From Allacma fusca (lineage: Eukaryota; Arthropoda; Collembola; Symphypleona; Sminthuridae): a DNA stretch of 64,000 nt. Below the pieces are notes generated by a model, which worked only from the letters and a program-made list of their open reading frames with translations, had not been told where the DNA came from and ran no database searches. This document shows, in pieces, positions 56,641 through 64,000 of this stretch. The position numbers and the translations under genes were made by a program. The first letter of the stretch is position 1. Each line of letters starts with the position of its first letter. The DNA is taken from contig OX359245.1 in the NCBI GenBank assembly GCA_947179485.1, forward strand, positions 7,669,001-7,733,000, given 5' to 3'.

Positions 56641-57235
56641 GTGGCGTGGAATCGTATGGATTTTACAAATATTTCCTTTTACTATCATTATGAACATTTT
56701 CAAAAAAATATGGAATTGTTTTCGCAAATATTAAATGGGCGCCTACCATTGAGTTACTGGATTTTACGATCTCAATCTTCGCTTTCTCTTACCAGATACT
56801 TTTGTTACAGCTTTCAAAACAGGGACCCAAACTGAATTTTGAAACAAGAATACTTTTTAAGGATTACCCAAATATGCTGCCCACAACTAATCCATCAGGG
56901 GGCTAGTTGTGGAATGTCCGATTCCCTCTTGATTTAGCAAATCCTTTGCCAGATTTTTCAAATTTAGTCCCATATTTCTTAATCAAAATTTTCATCCTGC
57001 AAGGTCATTTTTTATACATATTTCTGCTTTAAGTTCGTCCCTTTGAGAGAGTTGTTTGGGAGACATCTGTGAACCCATAAAAATGCAAGTAAATTCTTGG
57101 AAATTAATTTTATTAAATTCAAATTTTTGCAGTCCATGCCATAACGTAATTTTGTTAAGATTTATTGACAACTCCTTGATAGATCCGTTGTTGACGAAAG
57201 AAAACCCAACTTGAATTAATTTGTGAGATTTGAAA
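56641..57235. repeat. Decayed copy of duplicated segment E
   Basis: GAGTTACTGGATTTTACGATCTCAATCTTCGC and TTTTGTTACAGCTTTCAAAACAGGGACCC near 56753-56827 match 3392-3470 and 22738-22820. The 49-codon frame seen in those copies has no start codon here and runs on past the usual stop. Confidence 0.6.
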
Positions 57236-58985
57236 GCCACAAGCATTACTGAATGAGAAACCCTTCAGATTTGAGGTGTTTAAAAGAAACAAACGCGTTA
57301 TATTGCATTTCTTGGCAACAAGTATGGCTCGCAATTTGAACAATATTGCTTCCAGGTAGGTACTCCAATATAGGTATATCTTATCAAAACAACCCAGAAA
57401 TATCATTATTACTGAATTTTTCAAAAACATCGAATTCTTTCAGGAGCCGTGTCCTACACTCAGCCTGATAAATTTTTCTAATTTCCCTACGATACTAAAA
57501 TCGAACTTAATATTTCCCTCAAGAATCCAGGCAACTCCAGTGGATTCGGAATATTTGCAATGTGAAATATAAAGGGGCCGCCTTTAAGAAATGCATTGAA
57601 TCGTAATGACAAAATGATTTTTCTTTCATACTTGAATGTACAGTAGTCAAGGACCTTCTTGTTCGACTAGCGACAGAATTAAAATTTAGAAAAGATGGAC
57701 TTGAAGTAAAGCAGGATGAAGAATTAATGGATTCAGAGAAGACCTCCATTATTCTGAAAAGCATTTCGAGTGGCGTCTAAATTATTTACGTTCTTAATCT
57801 TCGCCATTCCCTGCTACGTATTTTTGTAACATTATTCAAAACCTGGTCTCATAAATGTATGTAGATATCTATGAGAAATTTTAATGAAATGAATTTCAAA
57901 TAAAAGGTTTTTATTTGAAAACATTCCCGCTTTTCATTATTAAAATTTATTGCATTTTCTAAATATTTCTTGTAAAATTGCGCATCAGAAACGGATTTAT
58001 GTAGATTTATGAAGCGCAATGATTTGGATCTATAGATGGCATTGTTTTTTTAATTTGACTACATAAATGAACATCAAGATTCCAAATTTTCATTTGAGTC
58101 TTTGACTGTCCAGAAAAAAATTGAATACATTAATTTTGATTAAGGCAGGAAAGCGTTGAATGCTCACAAAGAGTACTGCATTCAAAAATAATTTTTTCAA
58201 GACAGTCATTATCACTTCCTCAATTTCAAATAAATTTGTTAACCAGTTTAAAAATGCATAACCTGGTGCTAGATTTCAAATAAGTGTCAGTTTTTGTCAC
58301 AATTTTAGTTATAGATTTTCTTAAATTTACTTCACTGAACGGGGTCGAGATTTGAGGTCATTATAACTGGAGATATGCAACAAAACTTGGGTGCCTTTAA
58401 AATGTCAAAGCTTTAGTATTTTTTACTCTATAAGTAAAATTTAATTATAAATGATCTGACCGATATATTATTACCGGGAAACCTCGCAGGATGTGAAGTT
58501 GAATCGGAACGAAAAACTTTATGAGCTGTTAGAACTTCCTACTCACTCAGTCCCCAATGTCTAAACCTACACAATCTTTGAAGTTCCCGCCATGTCGACG
58601 AGGCTCAACCGCTAGAGGTCGAGGGGAAAATGAGTTTTCTTTATGAGTTAAGTAAACGAAGTTATTCTGGCCTACACAGGTGGCTAAAAAGCGGATAATT
58701 GCATGTTAATCTACAAAAATCTACATGAAAGAAATTTCAAATGACAACTCAAATAAATTGCAATTTTTAAAACCTGAGCAAAATTCATCTACATTTTTAA
58801 ATTCGAAAAAACAGGTTTCCCTCCCAAAATTAGCTCGACTGAGTTCATTGTTGGCAATTTTCTTGCAGTAGTGTGTGAGAAAACAATGCTCGTAGTAATG
58901 ATGTGTTGTGGGATAGGAGACTATGACAAATATTTATCCCTGCAGATGTTCGAGGAAAGATTGGAAGAAATAACTTCTAATATCA
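57236..58985. repeat. Block A plus block B, copy 3
   Basis: Matches 30366-32110 over its length: GCATTACTGAATGAGAAACCC, GTGTCCTACACTCAGCCTG, TCAAGGACCTTCTTGTTCGA (57646), GATCTATAGATGGCA (58027), AGGCTCAACCGCTAGAGGTC (near 58600) and CTTGCAGTAGTGTGTGAGAAAACA (near 58862). Diverged, with no long frame. Confidence 0.7.
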
Positions 58986-59499
58986 TTCTAATATCTCAAC
59001 CTAAGAAAATGATAAAAGTTATATTTTGTGTTATTTTTAATGTTTAAACTTTAAATTTACAGCGGATGCACGTTGAGGTTCTAAAAATTAGTCAACCCGG
59101 TCGAGGTGCGAGTCATTTTTCCATGAATTACAGTTGATTATATTTTGATTCTGCATATCAATATTTTGAAGGCACAAATTGAAGACAATTTTGATGAGCA
59201 GTAAGTTTTATAATTTATTAGAAGGGGCTGTTTTAATTTTCGATACATTTGTATCACAAATTTTTGAAAAGCTCCTGTGTGAAGTCGTGTTTCTATTAAC
59301 GATCCATGAATCGTGGAACCAATTGTATAGGGTGCCAAGGAAGGATTCAAAGCATTCAATTATCCCATGACTTAGCTATCCTTCTTCCAGATATTTCCAA
59401 GTTTATTTTATTCCAGTAGCTCAATATTTCTAACAACAGGCCAGTACGACGTGGAGTAACATCATGAATATTTTTAAAAATGCGGTGGAAGTTATTTAA
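58986..59499. other. No gene seen
   Basis: AT-rich sequence without a supported feature between repeat block B and the second Gypsy element. Confidence 0.45.
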
Positions 59500-59920
59500 G
59501 TTTATGAATTTATTATGTGGTGATTGTAATGATGAGATTTCCCCTTAAATGCTTGCTTCTCCACTCCAATGAGTGTGGTGTAAATAAAAATGCGAGATTG
59601 AAATATTGAGCTGCTCTCAGAATTAGTGCGTGAAGGAAAAACTTTAATAATTAGAAACTGCCTTGTACAGAAAAAGAGCACTTGCTCCAACCTTGCGATT
59701 TCTCAGAGTGAGCGTCTTTCCAGTGCTCTCGCATCTTCCTCAGACGCTCAGCACATCCACCTGCTCTCCCTTTTCCCTTCTCCAGTAACACATCTGACAT
59801 TCCTTGACTCATATTTAACCTTTACGACCCCCTCTTTCCTTCCTTACTGTAGTACTACACAGTACACTACCTCCAGCTTGACAGAACGTACTCGTCCCGA
59901 GTACATAATTAATGTGTAAC
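59500..59920 (-). repeat. Possible 3' LTR of the second Gypsy element
   Basis: On the minus strand TGTTACACATTAATTATG begins at 59920, about 80 bases after the last ORF of the element, which is where a 3' LTR should start. The far end is not defined and no second LTR is in the window. Confidence 0.3.
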
Positions 59921-59999
59921 ATATAATTAATGTGTTTAGCAAAAATTTAACAGGCATAAATGAATATAGAAGTGCTGATACAACATAAGTAGGAAAATT

Positions 60000-60692
60000 T
60001 TACATCCAGTCTTCGTACATTGGTGCTGGTGGGGTTGGGTCGGGGAATTTAATGCTACGTTTCTTGGTACAGTTTTTGACAGGGTGGGGGCCGGAACATC
60101 GAAAACATTTAATCTTATAGTTACGAACAATTTCTTGGGGATTAATTGCTAACAGAGAAGGTGGTTTAGCTACGGTATATTGCTTTTTGATGGGCTTGTC
60201 AATCTTCTTAAGGACTTCTAAATCAGACTTCAGAGGCTGGGGAACAGTTGGCGTGGCCTTAAATTTCTCTAGTTGCGCCATATGTACTCCGGTGGTCATT
60301 AATGAAGTACTTTTGACTAACTCAGGCATTAGGACTTCTCCGAACGGGTTGTAAGTCCTAGAAAGATCACGAACATTGGAAGGATCTGAGACTCTGGGAA
60401 TTTTAAATCCTGTGATGGGTTTTGCAACGTAGAGGTCAGCCAAGGAGTGTATAAGCTGGACGTCAGCTCTTAGTTCTCCATTGCGGAAACCTGGGAGGGC
60501 GAATGTGTACCCCGCAGATTTTTGGGAACCGGCTCCGACCGCTTGCAGATCTTCCAACTGAAACAAACTCATAAAAGAAACTTCCATCGATAAAATTAGC
60601 ACTTGAACTTGAGTTCCCCAAGAGTAAGAGAAAGAGTTAAAAGTTTTTGCATGCATCAAAAAAAATAAAAAGTTGATTAAAAGCCAAAACAA
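60000..60692 (-). CDS. ORF downstream of pol with a zinc knuckle
   Basis: 231 open codons. The first 45 or so are hydrophobic and may be non-coding: a TTTGTTTCAG acceptor-like site (near 60565) stands just before LEDLQAVGAGSQ, so the true protein may begin there after splicing or at a nearby Met. The body is basic and proline-containing (KATPTVPQPLKSDLEVLKK). CFRCSGPHPVKNC near 60085-60125 is a zinc knuckle of spacing C-x2-C-x3-H-x4-C, one residue shorter than the retroviral C-x2-C-x4-H-x4-C. The C-terminus is PTPPAPMYEDWM. A nucleocapsid-like protein at the position where env normally sits is odd. It could be a displaced gag piece, an accessory RNA-binding protein, or a spliced product. No transmembrane anchor is present. 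Confidence 0.6.
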   Translation of the reverse strand: MFWLLINFLFFLMHAKTFNSFSYSWGTQVQVLILSMEVSFMSLFQLEDLQAVGAGSQKSAGYTFALPGFRNGELRADVQLIHSLADLYVAKPITGFKIPRVSDPSNVRDLSRTYNPFGEVLMPELVKSTSLMTTGVHMAQLEKFKATPTVPQPLKSDLEVLKKIDKPIKKQYTVAKPPSLLAINPQEIVRNYKIKCFRCSGPHPVKNCTKKRSIKFPDPTPPAPMYEDWM

Positions 60693-60721
60693 ATTTAGTT
60701 AATACGATAGTGTAGTTGAAA

Positions 60722-63700
60722 TTAAGCCTTTGTAAGGTAATTCCAAACTCTGTTCAAAGCATTAACCCCATAACGTTTAGGTGCGCCAATGGTTCTTCCA
60801 CACCTGCTTTGCCTGATTACCTCACTAGATACTGAGGAGACAGAGCTTTCACGGGACGATTGTGTCGAGACCTCTACAGTTTCCGACACGTCAGGGATGT
60901 GTGAAGGGCTAACAATTTCAATGTGACTATCAGGTACAACATCTGAACTATCCTCTCGAGAACTGGTTTGCGGGAGGCCAGGCTCGACTAAGACAGTTAC
61001 TGACGCTGATGTATTAAAAGGTACAACTGTACTATCTAACATAGAATCCGGTGGCTCGGGGCTGGATCGAGATTCCGCTGATTGGAAAGTACCCGAACTG
61101 CTAGCTAATATCCCAGCCTGCTGAGACATAGCGCCACTATTGCTACTAGAAGCATTTTCATTAAAACTTAATTTAGTTTGACTAGAACTGCTATGTGAAC
61201 CTGTATCAACTACACTAGCTGCATTTGAATTTGGCTCACTAAGAAACAATCTAGCAATGCCTTCTACTATGGAAGAAGCCTCATTACTAGCATTACTTTG
61301 AATTTGATGCTGTGGAACTGGGTTATTACTCTCACTTGCACTTAACCTATCACAAATAGCCAGCTTCAATCTATCTGACAGTTCTGATGCAATTGATGGA
61401 ATGCGCGCGTATGCATCGTCCCTTCCAGTAGCTTCCAAAGGCTCAGAAATGTTGGGATCCCCTTGACACGACAAGTCTAATTCAAGACTGTCTGACAATA
61501 AGCTATCATCTAGAGGCGGATAGTATCTTTTTAGGTTATGGACGTGAGCTATTAAATAACTATCTTCCTTGCGATTCTGCCCTCTTGCTCTAAGATCTAA
61601 TAAATAATATGTTAGAGGTGCCGGATGCGCAAATATCTGATAAGGACCTTTATATTTAACTAAAAATTTACTAGTGGTTCCTGGCTTTCGATAGAAAGAT
61701 CTCTGCAAAACTAAATCGCCAATCTGGAACGGCTTTACCGGATGATTGCGATCTGCTTTCAACTTTTGCTGAAGTTGAAACCTACAAGTGTTTTCGTTGG
61801 CCCGCCAACGAGCGTTAATGAGATTTTTATAAAACTCAAACTGATTGACTGGGCCGTCTTTGACAACGGGCAAAATGCCGTCAACCCTTAAATTTGGATG
61901 CCTACCAAATAAGAGAAAATACGGAGAGTAATGCGTCACTTCATTTACGGTGGAGTTTAACTTAGAACAAACCTCTGGTAATAACGTGTCCCAATTTCTC
62001 TGGTTCTCATTGACATGCTTAGCTATCATTCGATTTATGTTGGCGTGAGTTCGCTCACAAATTCCGTTACTACTTGGATGGTTTGGCGAAATGAATATAA
62101 GCTTAATGCCTTTCTTAGCGCAGAGGTCTTGGAACTCTTTACTGGAAAATGCAGCACCATTATCACAAACTATGATACTAGGAGTTGAAAATCTAAGAAT
62201 CCACAAGTTAATGGCGTAAATAGCGGACGTAGTTGTCATGTCCTTTGTTGGAAATGCTTCAAGCCATCTACTGGACTGGTCTACAACAGTCAATGCCGCT
62301 GTCTTATTGCGCTGAGTTCTATGAAACGGACCTATAAAGTCTATCGCAATGCGTATCATGGGTTCGACTGGAGCTATGACTGGAGTGTATCCTTTGGCAA
62401 CCTCGTAGTTAGCATTATGGAATAAACAGGTTTGACAGTGCTTGAGGAATCTACGCACAGTTGTATCCATACTAGGCCAAAAAAATCGTGAGTGGATAGC
62501 TTGTAGTGTTTTGTGGTACCCCTGATGACCTAGTGCTGACTCATGAACTTCCTTAAACACTCTCTGCTGAAGAACCTTAGGAACACAAAGTAACCACAAT
62601 CTTCCTGGGTCGTTATAATTGGCCTTGTATAAAATGCCATCAATTAGAGCATAATCAGCAACGTATTTATGAGGAACTCCATTTTCTATCTCCACCTGGG
62701 ATTTACGTACTAAATCAATAATTTTACGTAGCTTAGAATCGGCATACTGCAAGGCGTAAAATGAAGCTCCTTGAAAGTCTTGAGCGTGGTTAAATAGAGA
62801 TTGATAATCGTTAATATATTCTTCCTTATTGGTATCGATTTGAATTTTACATAAATTAATGATCTTGGGAGTTTGACTAGCTCCAAAAATACTCTGATCA
62901 AGTACCTCAGATTCATTCTCGGTTAATGGTAAAGCTGCTCTGGAGAAAGCATCCGGTAGCTCATGAAATTTCCCTCTGTTGTGAATCACTTCGAAATCAA
63001 ACATTTCAAGGGCTAATTGCCATCTCGCAAGACGACCCTGGGGATCCTTTAAATTTAAGAGATATTGCAAGCTATGGTGATCGGTGTATACTTTGAAGTG
63101 ACATCCATAAATATAATGTTTGAACTTTGTAATGCCAAATAGAACTGAGTAAGCCTCCCTGTTTGTCGTATCCCAGTTCTGTTGAGCTTTAGTTAGGGTC
63201 TTCGAAGCATAGCCCAGGACACGTCTCCTGCCTTCCTGCACTTGGCAGGCAATAGCGGAAACCCCATCTCCACTTGCATCACACCACAACTCCACGACGG
63301 CGTTCTCATCAAAGAATGCCAGGATGGGTGCTTTGGTTAACCGGGACTTAAGTTCTTGAAAAGCGGCTTCTTGTTCTGGACCCCACTTGAAGCGTGAATC
63401 TTTCCTGGTTAGACTTGAGAGAGGAATAGCAATAATACTAAACGATTTTATGAAATGGCGAAACCAGCCGATCATTCCCAGAAACCTGCGAACATCTCTT
63501 ACATTTTTCGGAGTAGGGTACTCTGTAACAGCTTTCGTTAATACTTTATCTTTGGCAAATCCATCCTTTGAAATTGTGTAGCCAACGAAATCTAACTCCT
63601 GAAAACCGAAGTGACACTTATCCGGTTTTAGCTTTAAATGAACCTTTAATTAATGAATCTATCAAGTACTTTCTCCAGGCGCTCCACCATACCGTCAAAT

Positions 63701-64000
63701 GTAGGTGAGAAAATGATGACATCATCAAGATAAACAAGAGCTATGTGCCATTTATATGTTGATAGAATTTTATCCATGGCTCTTTGAAAAACTGAAGGAG
63801 CTACATTTAACCCTTGAGGCATGAAATTCCACTCGTACTTGCCGTCAGGTGTAATGAACGCAGTTTTCTCTTTAGAAGACTCGTTCATTGGAATCTGGTG
63901 GTAACCCTGGCGAGCGTCTACTTTGCAGAACCATTTGGCTCCGCTGAGTTTATCGATGACGTCACTTATACGTGGTAGAGGATACACGTACTTCTTTACC
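60722..64000 (-). CDS. pol: Pol polyprotein (RT, RNase H, integrase), 5' end off the window, one frameshift
   Basis: Reverse transcriptase enters at the window edge (YPLPRISDVIDKLSGAKWF, MPQGLNVAPSVFQR) with catalytic YLDD near 63720. A one-base frameshift near 63645 ends that frame after DRFIN; the next frame carries on as LKPDKCHFGFQELDFVGY and RRFLGMIGWF. RNase H: WCDASGDGVSAIA, TTNREAYS, YTDHHSLQYLL. Integrase: HESALGHQGYHKT..HCQTCLFH (zinc-binding) and catalytic D (IDFIGPF), D (CDNGAAFSS) and E (GICERTH), about 62340-62060, with a GPYQIFAH-type chromodomain-less C-terminal fold. The last 230 or so residues are a Ser-rich tail ending in RCGRTIGAPKRYGVN. The ORF stops 30 bases before the downstream zinc-knuckle ORF. 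Confidence 0.93.

Larger units (their letters stand above)
59921..64000 (-). mobile_element. Ty3/Gypsy retrotransposon, 3' part
   Basis: Minus-strand element entering from the right edge: pol from the reverse transcriptase onward (64000-60722) and a further ORF with a zinc knuckle (60692-60000). It is distinct from the element at 45917-55541: different integrase, tail and gene order. Only one frameshift is seen in over 3 kb of pol, so it is fairly young. Confidence 0.88.

Overview
The window looks like AT-rich, intron-bearing animal DNA, most likely from an arthropod. The evidence is the mix of transposon families (Polinton, Penelope-like element, CR1/Jockey-type LINE, Ty3/Gypsy elements, Tc1, hAT-like and Harbinger-like elements), GT-AG introns, TATA-type promoters and AATAAA signals. 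No intact single-copy host gene was recognised. Almost everything readable is mobile or virus-derived DNA set in an old, heavily diverged repeat landscape. The species cannot be told from the sequence alone.

Layout. 1-1322: 3' end of an env-bearing LTR retroelement (Env-like tail, then its 3' LTR). 1.3-9.3 kb: decayed repeats with a 5'-truncated Penelope-like copy (2131-2452) and a 224-bp Harbinger-like MITE (3706-3929). 9273-11479: a TIR element with TA target duplication, carrying a spliced DUF4806-like gene fragment. About 12.45-21.18 kb: a decayed Polinton/Maverick. On the minus strand, reading from high to low coordinate, it has DNA polymerase B, packaging ATPase, a small ORF, minor capsid, major capsid and a dUTPase. 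On the plus strand it has two accessory genes, one a secreted Thr/Ser-rich protein. The ATPase and dUTPase both show GT-AG introns. Integrase, protease and a right terminal repeat were not found. 21179-22463: a Tc1 element. 23050-23333: a small hAT-like insertion with an 8-bp target duplication. 23888-25472: a Penelope-like RT plus GIY-YIG element. About 25.75-29.67 kb: a degenerate CR1/Jockey-type LINE. 29.7-45.3 kb: more of the old repeat family, with hAT-like elements whose ends are arrays of short repeats (33243-34014; 36783-38457 with a perfect 8-bp target duplication).

45917-55541 is a complete Ty3/Gypsy retrotransposon. Its two 541-bp LTRs look identical, it has a 4-bp target duplication, and gag and pol are joined by a textbook -1 ribosomal frameshift signal (slippery heptamer, 6-nt spacer, 8-bp perfect hairpin). 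It carries one nonsense codon in gag and one in the protease part of pol. It sits in the intron of a second DUF4806-type gene relic (exons at 45686-45893 and from 55634). 57.2-59.0 kb is another copy of the old repeat block. 60000-64000 is the 3' part of a second Gypsy element on the minus strand, with an unusual zinc-knuckle ORF downstream of pol.

The genes do not form a host pathway. They are replication, packaging and integration modules of separate mobile elements. Old duplicated segments act as empty-site controls that date and confirm several insertions.
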